From contig VFZW01000002.1 of NCBI GenBank assembly GCA_016871055.1, forward strand, positions 1 to 64,000: DNA of 64,000 nt, in the 5' to 3' direction. This document shows, in pieces, positions 9,359 through 19,109 of the stretch (position 1 is its first letter; each line of letters starts with the position of its first letter). Source of the stretch: Acidobacteriota bacterium (GTDB taxonomy: Bacteria; Acidobacteriota; Terriglobia; Bryobacterales; Bryobacteraceae). Made by a program: the position numbers and the translations under genes. Under the pieces are notes generated by a model. It worked only from the letters and a program-made list of their open reading frames with translations, did not search any database and had not been told where the DNA came from.

Positions 9359-10257
9359 AACAGCTCTGAATCGATGATACCAGCCAACTCCGGCGCAAGG
9401 GGTGCTTCGACTGTAACAACTTCGCCGGTCGCCGGACTGCGGAACCGCAGCCGCCATGCGTGCAGGAAGAACCGCTCGGGCAGCAGAGCCGACTCGGCCG
9501 CGCCGTACAGCCGGTCGCCGAGAATCGGATGCCCGATCGACGATAAGTGAACGCGGATCTGATGCGTGCGACCGGTGTGGATCGTCACCTCAAGCAACGA
9601 GTGTTTGGCGTAACGCCGTTTGACGCGCCACTCGGTATACGCCGCGCGCCCCGTCTCCAGCCGGCAAGTCATGCGCGTGCGGCGGACCGGATCGCGGGTG
9701 ATCGGCTTATCGACGTGCCCCGACTCGTCCCGCATCACACCCTGCACCAGCGCGATGTAAGTCTTGCCGACTTCACGGGATTGAAACTGCGCGGCCAGGC
9801 TCCGATGCGCCGCGTCATTGCGGGCGACGATCAGAACACCCGAAGTCTCCTTGTCGATGCGGTGAACTATACCCGGCCGGTCTTCGCCGCCCGCATGGGA
9901 CAACGCCACGAACCGATGCAACAGCGCGTTGACCAGCGTTCCGCTATGCACACCCGCGCCGGCGTGCACGACCATACCCGCGGGTTTGTCGATCGCGATC
10001 ACCGACGGATCTTCATACAGCACTTCGACGGGAATATCTTCGGCCTCGGCGCGCAGCGGCGGCGGGGCCGCCGGTTCTACGGCGATCGCCTCTCCGCCCT
10101 TCAGCGTCGCCGACACCCGCGACGGGCGTCCGTTCACCGTCGCCTTGCCGGCCTTGATCCAATCCTGCAGCCGCGAGCGGCTGAACTGCGGCAGCTTCGC
10201 CTGCAAATAATGATCGAACCGTTGCCCTGAGGCGTCGTCCAACGCGGTCCACTCCAC
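9355..10257 (-). CDS. RluA family pseudouridine synthase (RluD-like)
   Basis: 300 residues from GTG 10257. Residues about 12-60 form an S4 RNA-binding domain (QFSRSRLQDWIKAGKATVNG). The catalytic signature HRIDKETSG is at 132-140, with the nucleophile Asp at about 135, followed by the conserved HTGRTHQIRVHLSSIGHPILGD block. The enzyme isomerizes uridines in 23S rRNA; the S4 domain plus length fit the RluD/RluA class, but the exact target cannot be read. I chose the GTG because it sits just outside galU and has a TACAGT -10-like box 6 bp upstream. Its stop is coupled to the VWFA gene by ATGA. Confidence 0.9.
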   Translation of the reverse strand: MEWTALDDASGQRFDHYLQAKLPQFSRSRLQDWIKAGKATVNGRPSRVSATLKGGEAIAVEPAAPPPLRAEAEDIPVEVLYEDPSVIAIDKPAGMVVHAGAGVHSGTLVNALLHRFVALSHAGGEDRPGIVHRIDKETSGVLIVARNDAAHRSLAAQFQSREVGKTYIALVQGVMRDESGHVDKPITRDPVRRTRMTCRLETGRAAYTEWRVKRRYAKHSLLEVTIHTGRTHQIRVHLSSIGHPILGDRLYGAAESALLPERFFLHAWRLRFRSPATGEVVTVEAPLAPELAGIIDSELL

Positions 10258-10279
10258 ACTTCCACTGTATCCTGAGAGG
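10258..10279. promoter_or_regulatory. Compact divergent promoter between rluD-like gene and galU
   Basis: Only 22 bp separate the two GTG starts. On the minus strand TACAGT (10264-10269) and on the plus strand TATCCT (10268-10273) overlap, and each lies 6 bp from its start codon. This geometry suggests two back-to-back leaderless promoters; -35 elements are weak. Confidence 0.4.
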
Positions 10280-11158
10280 GTGATCCGAAGCGCAATTGTT
10301 CCTGTCGCCGGCCATGGCACACGCCTTCTGCCCGCGACCAAATCGCAGCCCAAAGAGATGCTGGCCGTGGCTCGCAAGCCTATCGTGCAATACGTTGCCG
10401 AGGAGCTTGTCGCCAATCAGATCGAGAACATCCTTTTCGTGACCGGCCGCAGCAAGTCCTCGATCGAGAACCACTTCGATTCCGACCCGGAGTTGACCCG
10501 CGTTCTCACCGAGGGCAGAAAGGAGGATCTGCTCGCCGAGCTCAAGTACGAAGAGATGGCCGCGCATATCTTCTACACCCGCCAGCGGGTGCAGCGCGGG
10601 TTGGGCGACGCGATTCTGTGCGGCGAGAACTTCGCCGGCGAGCAGCCGTTCATCGTGGCGCTTGGCGATTCGATCCTCGGCATGCACGGTTCGTCGCCGT
10701 GCGTGTCTCGGATGAGCGAGCTATTCGAGGCCAACCGGGCCAGCTGCGTGATCGCGGCGGAAGAGGTGCCGCTGGAAGAGACGCGGCACTACGGCATTAT
10801 CGACCCCGGCGAAGGCGAGGGCGACTGGGCGCGCATCAAGAGCCTCGTCGAAAAGCCCAACCCGGCGAAGGCGCCGAGCCGTTGGGCCATCGCCGGGCGC
10901 TATGCGTTCTCGCCGCTGATCTTCGATATGATCCGGCGAGTCCAGCCGGACAAGCGCGGGGAGATTCAACTCACCGACGCCATCCAACTGCTGTGCGAAG
11001 AAGGCAAGCGGGTGATCGCGTTGAAACTCCGCCCGGAGGACAAACGCTACGATATCGGCAATTTCCCGAGCTACTTCGAGACCTTCGTCGAATTCGCGCT
11101 AGCGGATCCGCTCTACGGCCCGGATCTTCGCAAGCGCCTGAAAGAGATTCTGGGTTAG
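10280..11158 (+). CDS. galU: UTP--glucose-1-phosphate uridylyltransferase
   Basis: 292 residues from GTG. The N-terminal nucleotide-binding loop reads PVAGHGTRLLPATKSQPKEM (residues 8-27), matching the GxGTRxLPxTK motif of GalU-type nucleotidyltransferases. Further conserved blocks are VALGDSILG, GIIDPG, LVEKPNPAKAPS, GRYAFSP and RGEIQLTDAI. The enzyme makes UDP-glucose from UTP and glucose 1-phosphate in the cytoplasm for polysaccharide and envelope synthesis. Length is normal. It is divergent from the pseudouridine synthase gene and convergent with the STAS gene. Confidence 0.95.
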   Translation: MIRSAIVPVAGHGTRLLPATKSQPKEMLAVARKPIVQYVAEELVANQIENILFVTGRSKSSIENHFDSDPELTRVLTEGRKEDLLAELKYEEMAAHIFYTRQRVQRGLGDAILCGENFAGEQPFIVALGDSILGMHGSSPCVSRMSELFEANRASCVIAAEEVPLEETRHYGIIDPGEGEGDWARIKSLVEKPNPAKAPSRWAIAGRYAFSPLIFDMIRRVQPDKRGEIQLTDAIQLLCEEGKRVIALKLRPEDKRYDIGNFPSYFETFVEFALADPLYGPDLRKRLKEILG

Positions 11159-11180
11159 ACGGACGCCCAAACGCACGAGC

Positions 11181-11213
11181 GCCCCACAACTCGATCGGAT
11201 CGAGGCGCGGGGC
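11181..11213. terminator. Hairpin between convergent galU and STAS genes
   Basis: CTCGAT (11190-11195) pairs with ATCGAG (11199-11204) around CGG, flanked by an outer GCCCC/GGGGC pair (11181-11185, 11209-11213). It lies between two convergent genes and could terminate both, but no T-tract follows. Confidence 0.35.
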
Positions 11214-11230
11214 ATTCGTTGGAACCGGTT

Positions 11231-11575
11231 CTAGGAAAAGCTGCGGACGGCTTTGGCCTCGTCGTCGTGGATCTCGAACACCGTATACAGCTTGGTGATC
11301 TGCAACAGATCGTGCACGCGCTTGGTTAGATTCAGCAGCTTCAACTGGCCGCCCTGGTTGCTGACGGTCGTGAAGCTCGAAACGAGTTCGCCGATGCCGG
11401 AGCTATCGATGTAGTTGACTTCGCCCAGGTTAATGAGGATCTTCTTGTTGCCCGCGGCGAGCAGCGTCTTCACCTGGTCGCGCAGCATCGCCGCGCCTTC
11501 GCCCAACGTGATCTTGCCAGCCGCATCGATAACGGTTACGTCCCCAACCTGCCGAGTGGTAATGGTTGCGCTCAC
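11231..11575 (-). CDS. STAS domain anti-sigma factor antagonist
   Basis: 114 residues, a single STAS domain of the SpoIIAA/RsbV type. The phospho-acceptor region reads [15 protein letters not shown], with serines 58-59 as the likely phosphorylated site. In the partner-switching scheme, the unphosphorylated antagonist binds the anti-sigma kinase and frees a sigma factor. A GAGGAG ribosome site precedes the start. The gene begins 20 bp after the stop of an RsbW-like kinase gene on the same strand, so the two are an operon with the kinase first. Confidence 0.9.
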   Translation of the reverse strand: MSATITTRQVGDVTVIDAAGKITLGEGAAMLRDQVKTLLAAGNKKILINLGEVNYIDSSGIGELVSSFTTVSNQGGQLKLLNLTKRVHDLLQITKLYTVFEIHDDEAKAVRSFS

Positions 11576-11595
11576 TCTTGTATTCTCCTCAATCG

Positions 11596-12009
11596 CTAAT
11601 TTGCGTACTTCACTATCTTGACTTCCGCGCCGCCGGAGGCCGACTTCCTGACTTCGAACTCATCCACGAAGGTTTGGATCAACAACAGGCCGCGTCCGCC
11701 GCCGCGCAACAGGTTCTCACCCTGCGTCGGATCCGGCACGCGGTTCGGGTCGAAGCCCTCGCCTTGATCGGAGATCGTGATGTGGAGCGAATCCGATCGC
11801 GTGTCGAGAATGTAGCGGACCTTTTTATCGGGGCTGTACTTGTTGCCATGGCCGACCGCATTAACCATCGCCTCGCGGACGGCGAGACCAAGATCCATGC
11901 AGGTATCCTCGTCCATGCCAAGAGTTTTCGCGGCGTCGACGGCCATGTTTTCGGCGCTATCGACGCTCTCTAGATTGGAGTCCAGAAGTGTTTCGGTTGT
12001 TCCCGGCAT
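11596..12009 (-). CDS. RsbW-like anti-sigma regulatory factor, serine kinase (GHKL ATPase)
   Basis: 137 residues from ATG 12009. A longer frame exists upstream, but the conserved protein starts here. GHKL boxes are visible: the N-box [17 protein letters not shown]1 [10 protein letters not shown] and the G2-like [12 protein letters not shown]. These are HATPase_c_2 family kinases that bind a sigma factor and phosphorylate a STAS antagonist. The paired STAS gene directly downstream supports a partner-switch role; the target sigma factor is not in the window. The pair is divergent from the broken UnbV gene. Confidence 0.88.
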   Translation of the reverse strand: MPGTTETLLDSNLESVDSAENMAVDAAKTLGMDEDTCMDLGLAVREAMVNAVGHGNKYSPDKKVRYILDTRSDSLHITISDQGEGFDPNRVPDPTQGENLLRGGGRGLLLIQTFVDEFEVRKSASGGAEVKIVKYAN

Positions 12010-12065
12010 GACGTTGCGCTTCGTAAAAGAGTACCAGAACCGGACGGGTAGGGCAAAATGGATTT

Positions 12066-14353
12066 GTGCGCTTCCTCCTGTTGCTAGCCACCGCGGCCGC
12101 CGCGCAGACACCGCCGGACGGCGCGAAACTGTTGCGGGCGGGAAAAACGGCCGAGGCTCGCGCGTTGCTCGAACGCTATGTGGGCGAAAGGCCCGGCGAC
12201 GCCGAAGGCTGGTTTCAATTGGCGCGTACGCATCTGGCCGAGTTCCATTTGACCGGTTCGCGCGTGGTCGTGGATCTGGCCATCGAGTCGCTGGCGGCGG
12301 CGTTGAAGCGCAATCCGGATCACGTCTACGCGCTCAAGGCCAAGTCGGTGCTGCACGCGCGGGCCGAGTTGCTGCACTACGATCCGAACTAGGCGTTCGC
12401 GCTGGCGCAACGGGTGGTCAAGCTCCAGCCGTTCGCCAACGATTATCTTCTGAACCTGACCGAGTGGATGACCGGCGAGGTCCGCTTCTCCGAGCACTCC
12501 GAGCACCGCGTGCCGCACGATCCGGCGCTCGGGATCGACCGGTCGATTCCGCTGATCGAACAGGTCATCAACTCGGCCACACCGTACACCGAGGAAGAGG
12601 GAGCGGCGCTGTTCCTGATGGCGAAGGCCCTGGGCCGCAAGGGCGATCACAAAGGCTCGCTTGAGTTCTACAGCCAGGCGCTGGCGCGCGCCAAGAGCTC
12701 CGCGCAACGGCGCGAGGTGCTGCGCGAGTACGGTTCGGCGTTCTATCGAATGGGCCAGTTCGAAGACGCGGCGTCACAGTTCTATCAGGCGACGCAGACC
12801 GATGGAACGCCGGTCGACAAGTGGCTGCTGCGCGTGGCGCTCGATGAGTTAAAGACGCCTCCGAAGCTGCCGGACTCGGTGTTGTTTCCGGTGAAGGCGC
12901 GCTCGGGCGCGCTCGGCTTTGTCGACATCGCGCCGAAGCTTGGCGTCAACCGGTTCGATGGGAACGGCACATGCTCCTGGGCCGACTACGACGGCGACGG
13001 CGATCAGGATCTGTTCCTGGCGGGTTCGGGAACTTTCATGGCCGTGTATCGGAACGACGGCGGCAAGTTCGCCGAGGTCACACGCGAAGTGGGCTTGGAG
13101 AAAGTGCCCCCGGCTATAGCCTGAACCTCGTCGACTACGACAACGACGGCCGCCCCGATCTGTATATCTCGATGAACGGCTGGAACGGCCCGATGCCGAA
13201 CCGGCTGTACCGCAATATCGGCGGCAAGTTCGAAGATGTGACGGCCAGGAGCGGCGCGGGAGATGGGGGCTCTGGGTTTGTGTCGCTGTGGGGCGATCTG
13301 GACAACGACGGGTTCCTCGATCTGGTGATCGCCAATGGCGTGCTGCGCGACGGGTCGACGCCGCGGATTTATAGGAACAATCGGAACGGGACATTCACCG
13401 ACGTGACGCGGGCGAGCGGGATTGCCGAGCCGCCGGAGTGGGGCGCGATCGGGATCGCGCTCGGCGACTACGACCGCGACGGCGATATCGACATTCTGAT
13501 CAACGGGCTCGACCGGTCTCCGAACCGGCTCTATCGCAACGAGGGCGGCTGGAAGTTCACGGAAGTGGCTAAGGCGGCGGGCGTGGTGCAACCGCCGCAC
13601 AACGGATTCGTCTGTTTCTTCTTCGACTACAACAACGACGGGCTGCCGGACATTCTGACGACGAGTCTGGCGCCATGGGAAGCCGTGGTCGATGGGCTGC
13701 GCGCGGACTACCGGCCGGCGGGGCTGCATCCGGATTCCGCCCGGCTATTCCGGAACAAGGGCGACGGAAGGTTCGCCGATGTGACGATGGAGGCGGGGTT
13801 GTTCTATCCGATGGGCGTGATGGGCGCGGGCGTCGCCGACATCAATAACGACGGGCACTTGGACCTGTACTTCGGCACGGGTGACCCGCAGCTCTCGCGG
13901 CTGGAGCCGAATCGCGTGTTCCTCAACACGGGTAAGGGCGGGTTCGAGGACGTGACGCGGATGACGCCGTTCGCGCGACCGGGGAATAAGGGGCATGGCG
14001 TGTCGTTCATCGACATCGACAACGACGGGGACTTGGATATCTACGCGCAGCTGGGCGGGCACTATCAGGGCGATCACGCCTTCAACGCGTTTTACGAGAA
14101 CCTGGCAGCCGGGGGCAATCACTGGATTGCGATTGACGGGCTGCCGGTTGGCGCGCAGGTGACGGCGGACGGGCAGTACCGAGAGGTGAAGGGATCGGAG
14201 GGGTTCGGGGCGACCAACCCGATGCGCGTGCATTTCGGATTGGGTTCGAAAGCGCAAATCGAGGAGTTGAAGGTCCGCTGGCCGGATGGGAAAACGGCAA
14301 CAAAAAGGGCCGTTCCGGCGGATCATGCGATCCGCGTGGAACGGCCCAATTGA
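12066..14353 (+). pseudogene. TPR/FG-GAP repeat/ASPIC-UnbV (CRTAC1-like) exported protein, interrupted twice
   Basis: A signal peptide from GTG 12066 (MRFLLLLATAAAAQTPPDG) is followed by TPR-like helices, FG-GAP/VCBS calcium-loop repeats (WADYDGDGDQDLFLAG, VDYDNDGRPDLYIS, GDLDNDGFLDLVIANG, GDYDRDGDIDILING, ADINNDGHLDLYFG, IDIDNDGDLDIYAQ) and a C-terminal ASPIC/UnbV domain (MRVHFGLGSKAQIEELKVRWPDG). The frame is cut by TAG at 12390-12392 (YDPN-stop-AFALAQRV). A second break at about 13107-13111, a run of five C where six restore the frame, separates EKVPP from GYSLNLVDY. Apart from these lesions about 760 codons look intact. The family is extracellular and of unknown function. Confidence 0.82.
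14302..14347 (-). terminator. Rho-independent terminator of TonB receptor 2, inside the convergent gene
   Basis: GGGCCGTTCC (14307-14316) and GGAACGGCCC (14338-14347) are perfect 10-bp arms; inside them GCGGATC/GATCCGC (14318-14324, 14329-14335) extend the stem around ATGC. Read on the minus strand the stem is followed by TTTTT (14302-14306). It starts 17 bp beyond the receptor stop and lies within the last codons of the convergent UnbV gene. Confidence 0.75.
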
Positions 14354-14363
14354 GCGATGGTTG

Positions 14364-17300
14364 TTACCAGTTGTACTTCAGGCGGATCTGCAATTGCCGC
14401 GGGAAGCTGTTCTGCGTGGAAGCCTGATTTGGGAACAAGGTTCCGAAGTTGGGGCTGTTGGGATCGGTATTGAAGCGCTCACGGCCATAGTAGTTGTGGT
14501 TCATGATGTTGAAGGCTTCGAATCCGATCTGGGCGACCTGACGCTCCGTAAAGCGGATGCGCTTGATGAGCGAGGTGTCCATAGTGAAGGCCCGATGCAT
14601 GCGGATTTGACCCGAACGCAGAGGATTCACGTTGGGCGCATAGTTGGGGAGGAACATCCACGAGTAGTCGGCGTGATTCGTGCCACAGCCCTGCTGGATG
14701 GAGAAGGGTTGGGGCGCGACGACGCCATCGTTGGTCATACGAAGGACACAGGGCGACCAACCCCGGACCTGATGGGCCTTCCAGTCGACATTCTTAACCC
14801 GCGGGTCTTTCAGGATGAGAACGTTGCCCGGCAGATTCGCGGGCTCGCCGGACTGGTGTGTGTAGAATGTCGTGAATTCCCAATCTCCGATGAAGCCGTT
14901 GGCGACGCGGCCAGCGCCGGCGGCGAACTTCTTGCCCTTTCCGAAAGGAAGGTCATAGATGATCGTGGCCTTGGCAACGTGCGGCCGGTCCAGGAAGTAG
15001 AGAGATCGTTGCACATTGTCGGTGTAGGGATCGTTAAATCCGAATTGTTCGATCTGTTTGGAAAAGGTGTAGTTGGCCAAGACGTTCAGACCGGAGGCAA
15101 CGCGTTGGTTGTAGTTGATCTGCATCGAGTTGTACCAGAGCTTGCCCTGGTTCAGACCGACCTGATTGAGGTTGCCGCTGAACTGCGGGAAGGGACGCGA
15201 CAACTGGAAGCGCGAGATGGTTGGCGCGGAGAAGAACGTTTGGCCGCGGAACGGTTCGAGACCCTGGAAGGGGTTCGGCACCAGCGCGTCGCAGGTGGCG
15301 GGACGGCCTCCTTCGAGAATGTTGCAGGTTCTGCGGACATCGAGCGATGGCAGGTTGGAGTCCTTGTTGGTCTGGAGGTTGCGCGTGCGATTGCCGACAT
15401 AGGAGACGTCAATGGTACCGGTGCGGGTGACCTGGTACTGGAAGCCGAAGCTAAACTGATGCACATGCGGAATCTTGTAGTTTGGGTTGTACCAGGAGAA
15501 ATTGCGGCCGACGAAGGTGTTGAGGCCTTGCGAGGCGCCATCGGGCTTGATGAGTCCACCGGGGAAGGGGTTCGAGGTGAGACCCTGGATCGGCGTGCGA
15601 CCGCCGTCAAGCGAGTTGACCAGGGGCGTCGATGTCGAGAAGCCGGTGGTCTGCAAGAAATCGTTGTTGGGATTAGTGAAGTAGAGTCCCCAGCCGCCGC
15701 GCATCACGAGCCTGTTGGACAACTGGTACGCAAAGCCCGCGCGGGGTTGCCACGTGTTTTTGTAGCAGTTGGCGGCATTGTTGTCGACGCCGTTGACTCC
15801 AGCAAACTGCAAGCCGCCTTTGAGGTTTGCGAGCGCCGGATTGGCCTGTTTGAAACTGTTCGGAATCAACGCCGCGATGGGACTGGTGGCGTTCTGGTCG
15901 AAGCCACGGTTGAGGCGGTTCCACTTCTCGTCGGGCGCCATGTTGGCGTCCCAGCGGAGGCCGAGGTTCAGGGTCAACTTGCGGCTGACCTTCCAGTCGT
16001 CCTGGAAGTAGGGGGCGAAGTACCACTGGCGGAAGAACGGATAAAGCGGGAAGTTCGACGTACCGCCCGTCGGCAGGCCGAGCAGGAAGGAGGCAAAGCC
16101 GTCGCCGGAAACGGCGTCGCCTTGTCGCCAGTCGCGGCGCGTCCAGTCGTTGTTGAAGCCAAGCTGCATGATGCTGCCGCTGTTCTGGAGGATGTAGTGG
16201 GTACGTCGAAGGTCGACGCCCATTTTCATGGTGTGGGTACCCGCGATCTTGGTGATCGAGGAGGCCATGGCATAGGTATTGGTGATGTTGATCGACTGAT
16301 ACCGGCCGAGGGTGCTGTAGCCGCCGATGTCCCATTGGCCGAAGAAGCGGGGCGAAGGAAGTGCGTTCACCAGGGAGGCGGGAAGCCCGAGGCTGGTAAG
16401 GTCGAAGTTCTCATTGGCACGGCCAAATCCTTTTTCGATGAACCGGGCGTAGGAGCCACGAATGTTGAAAATCAGCGTCGGGCTGAGGGTCGAAACCCAG
16501 TCGACGACATAGGCGTCGTTGATGCGTTGGAACGGCTGCTGACCGTTGGTGCCGACTTTGTTGTCGATACCGTTGACGGCGCGGTCTTCGGTGCGGTCGT
16601 TGGAGCCGTGGCGAACGAAGGCGCGATGTTTGTCGCCGAAGTTCCAATCGAACTTGAGGATCAGGTTGTAGTATTTGTCCTTGGCGAAGTAGTTCGGCGT
16701 TAGGAAGTTCTGGCGCGCGTAACCGACGCCGGGGGTAACGGCGTTGGGCGCGGGCATGAAATTGATCAAGTTTCGGGCGAAGGGCACGATGCGGCTGGCG
16801 GGAATTCTGTTGCCAGGGAAAGCGGTGCGGACCGGATTCTGGTTCGCGTCGAAGACCGCGCCGATGGGGTCGAAGATGGTGACAGGCGCGCCGGCGGGAT
16901 TGGTGAGGCGAGAGAAGTCACCGGTGCGCATTTCGGGTTCGGCGTAGGAGTTGCGGAGCGGTCCGGGGGTCTTTTCGCGATAGTTTTCGAAGCTGCCCAG
17001 ATAGAAGAGTTTAACGGCGCTGTCTTTTTTCAATAGTTTCGGAATGGTGACGGGGCCGTCGAATTGGAATCCGTATTGGTCAAGGACGTGGTCGGCGCGC
17101 GGCGCGCCGATGGAATTGGCCTGGAATGTGTTGGCGTCGAGAGCCTTGCGGCGCATGAATTCGTACACCACGCCATGATGCTCCTTGCCGCCCGACTTGA
17201 TGACGACGTTGAAGACGCCGCCGCCGGTTTTGCCCTACTGCGCATCGTAGGAGTTCGACTGGACGCTAAACTCCTGCACGGCGTCGACGATGGGAACGTA

Positions 17301-17915
17301 GGCGATATTGTTGCCGCCCATCTGCGCGTTGTTGGGAGCGCCGTCGAGCAGGAACTCATTCTGTGACTGTTGCGAGCCGTTGACCGACCACTGCGCGATG
17401 GCGCCGTTGTCGAAAGGCCGCTGCCAGATGGCGGCGCCGCGGAAGGTAACGCCGGACATCATGGTGCCGAGCATGAAGGGGTTGCGGGCATTCAGCGGGA
17501 GATCGGCGACCTGTTTGGTGTCGACAACGCCGCCGCGGCTGGCGGTCTGCGTTTCGAGCAGGGCCGACTCGGCGGTGACGGTGATGTTCTCGGTCAGCGC
17601 ACCGACTTCGAGCACCACTTCGATACCGGCGATCTGGCCGACGAGCAGTGTAATATTTTCACGGACAAAAGTCTTGAAACCAGACGCCGATACGCGGACG
17701 GTGTAGCCACCGGGGCGGAGGAAGGGTACGGTGTAGGCGCCCGACGTTTCGGTGGTGGCGTTGGAGACTTCGCCGGTGTTGGTGTTGGTGGCCGAAACTT
17801 TCGCGCCGGCTACGGCGGCGCCGCTCGAATCGAGCACGCGGCCGGAAATCGTTGCGCGGAACTCTTGCCCGAACACGGCCGCCGACAGGCAGAGTGCGAG
17901 TGAGACTGCTTTCAT
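14364..17915 (-). pseudogene. TonB-dependent receptor, Oar-like (one in-frame TAG)
   Basis: 1183 codons from ATG 17915, with a signal peptide (MKAVSLALCLSAAVFGQ), a carboxypeptidase-regulatory domain (ISGRVLDSSGAAVAGAKVSA), a plug domain and a large beta-barrel ending in IRLKYNW. The only lesion is TAG at 17235-17237: SNSYDAQ-stop-GKTGGGVFNVVIKSG. Relatives normally have Tyr there (AQYGKTGGG), one base from TAG. Both sides remain in the same frame. An AAAGGGG ribosome site precedes the start and a strong terminator follows the gene. Read strictly it yields a 226-residue periplasmic fragment without a barrel. Confidence 0.87.
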
Positions 17916-17959
17916 AAACCCCTTTCACAAGGCGGCGATTAAGCCACGTTCAAGTGTTA

Positions 17960-18538
17960 CTAGCGTACCGGAGGAGAGGCAGCTACGCAAGCGGCATCGA
18001 TTGGCTTCGAATTCGCGAAAACGGGTACGACGAAAGGCCGGGAGAGAATGGTCCTGGGGGTGACGAGAGCGGGGAGATCTTCGGCTTCACCTTCGCGCAG
18101 GTGCACTTGGCGGAAAATCCGGTCGTTGTGCAGCTGGCGCAAGAGCTTGATCGAACGGTAGAGCTGCATTTCGGCGGCGGCGCGGTAGCGGTTAAGCTGG
18201 GTGAATTGGGCGGCGACTTCGGGGTTAACGAGGGGGTCGACGTCGTCGATGTGGAGTTCATTGAGAAGGGCGTAGATTTTCTCCAGGCGCCAGGCGGCGT
18301 CGCGGAATTGGAGGAAAGCCTCCTCTTCAATGGGACCTTCGGGGTTGAGTTCTTCCCGGAGATTGGCTTCGAATTCGCAAAATGCGTCTTCCTCCGCAGG
18401 CTCGACGTAGAGAAAGCCGAAAGTGAGGCCGTGGCGGGTGTTGTTGCGCGCGGACTTGGCCTTGCCCTCGGGGGTTTTGGGGCCGGTGGAGAGAAGCGCG
18501 TTGGCCTTGTTGGCGACGATTTGAAGGGCGGATGCCAT
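17960..18538 (-). CDS. GPKTPEG-motif protein of unknown function
   Basis: 192 residues. The N-terminus has ANKANALLSTGPKTPEGKAK and then NNTRHGLTFG, the recurring block (asparagine-rich, S-x-GPKT-EGK, HGL) of an uncharacterized bacterial family. The rest is helical and charged (FRDAAWRLEKIYALLNELH, RYRAAAEMQLYRSIKLLRQL), with no signal peptide or membrane segment. AGGAG lies 8 bp before the ATG. It is the last gene of a three-gene operon with two small unknown proteins. A second family member is at 60909-61547. No function can be assigned. Confidence 0.72.
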   Translation of the reverse strand: MASALQIVANKANALLSTGPKTPEGKAKSARNNTRHGLTFGFLYVEPAEEDAFCEFEANLREELNPEGPIEEEAFLQFRDAAWRLEKIYALLNELHIDDVDPLVNPEVAAQFTQLNRYRAAAEMQLYRSIKLLRQLHNDRIFRQVHLREGEAEDLPALVTPRTILSRPFVVPVFANSKPIDAACVAASPPVR

Positions 18539-18542
18539 GGGG

Positions 18543-18740
18543 TTACTCCTGGACCTTGATCGGGCGCGCGCCCTTGGGGAGGGCCGAGCGATCGGATAAG
18601 ATGGGTTGCGCGGGGTGGACGCGATTGGCGCGGGCGGATTGGATGAGGCGGAGTTCGGCGAGGGCGCGTTTGAAGTTGCGGGTGGCCCGGTTGGTGGCGG
18701 TGTTGAGGGCGTGCTCGGCGTCGATGGAGTCGGCGTTCAT
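18543..18740 (-). CDS. Small hypothetical protein, middle gene of GPKTPEG operon
   Basis: 65 residues, basic and alanine-rich (ATNRATRNFKRALAELRLIQ) with a proline/lysine-rich end. The start ATG overlaps the upstream stop (ATGA at 18737-18740), and the GPKTPEG gene starts 4 bp after its stop. This coupling supports it as a real gene. I do not recognise the family. Confidence 0.6.
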   Translation of the reverse strand: MNADSIDAEHALNTATNRATRNFKRALAELRLIQSARANRVHPAQPILSDRSALPKGARPIKVQE

Positions 18741-18904
18741 GCGTACGCGTTAGAGATCCAGGCGGCGTGGAGGAGCTGGTTCGTGAAGATTTTTTCGATC
18801 AGATTGGCAGGTTTAATCGACTCTTCCAAGTCGTTTTTCTTGATCTGGAAGGCGTCGATAACGTCCGGGTGGACGATGGCGTTTCGGCCGATTTCGTAGG
18901 GCAT
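18737..18904 (-). CDS. Small hypothetical protein, first gene of GPKTPEG operon
   Basis: 55 residues starting MPYEIGRNAIVHPDVIDAFQ. AGGAG lies 9 bp before ATG 18904, which decides this start over an in-frame ATG further upstream. It is mostly charged and amphipathic, without membrane segments. It heads the operon behind a promoter at 18982-19009. No family recognised. Confidence 0.6.
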   Translation of the reverse strand: MPYEIGRNAIVHPDVIDAFQIKKNDLEESIKPANLIEKIFTNQLLHAAWISNAYA

Positions 18905-18974
18905 GTGAGTGGCTCCTGGGCTGCTGGTGTGCCGGAGTGGACTCACGGGGGCGTGGACGGCGGGCGCCGTGGCA

Positions 18975-19009
18975 CAGATATAGGATATCTGCTTTCAAAT
19001 TATTGTCAA
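18975..19009 (-). promoter_or_regulatory. Promoter with operator dyad over the -10 box
   Basis: On the minus strand TTGACA (19004-19009) and TATCCT (18982-18987) are 16 bp apart, reading toward the operon at 18904. A perfect dyad, CAGATAT (18975-18981) and ATATCTG (18985-18991), is centred on the -10 box, so a repressor bound there would block transcription. Confidence 0.6.
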
Positions 19010-19109
19010 GATTGTTTTTACAGTATTAGCGCAATTAATCTGCCTATGGTTATCGAGTCTTGTATTGGCGGGATCGGCCAATTATGGATTGAGGGACTCG
19101 CGCACCGGG

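Noticed and set aside
14286-16703. 805-codon open frame on the plus strand opposite TonB receptor 2
   Set aside because: It is a GC-bias shadow. The minus strand encodes a recognisable receptor over the same bases, and the plus frame has no recognisable domain.
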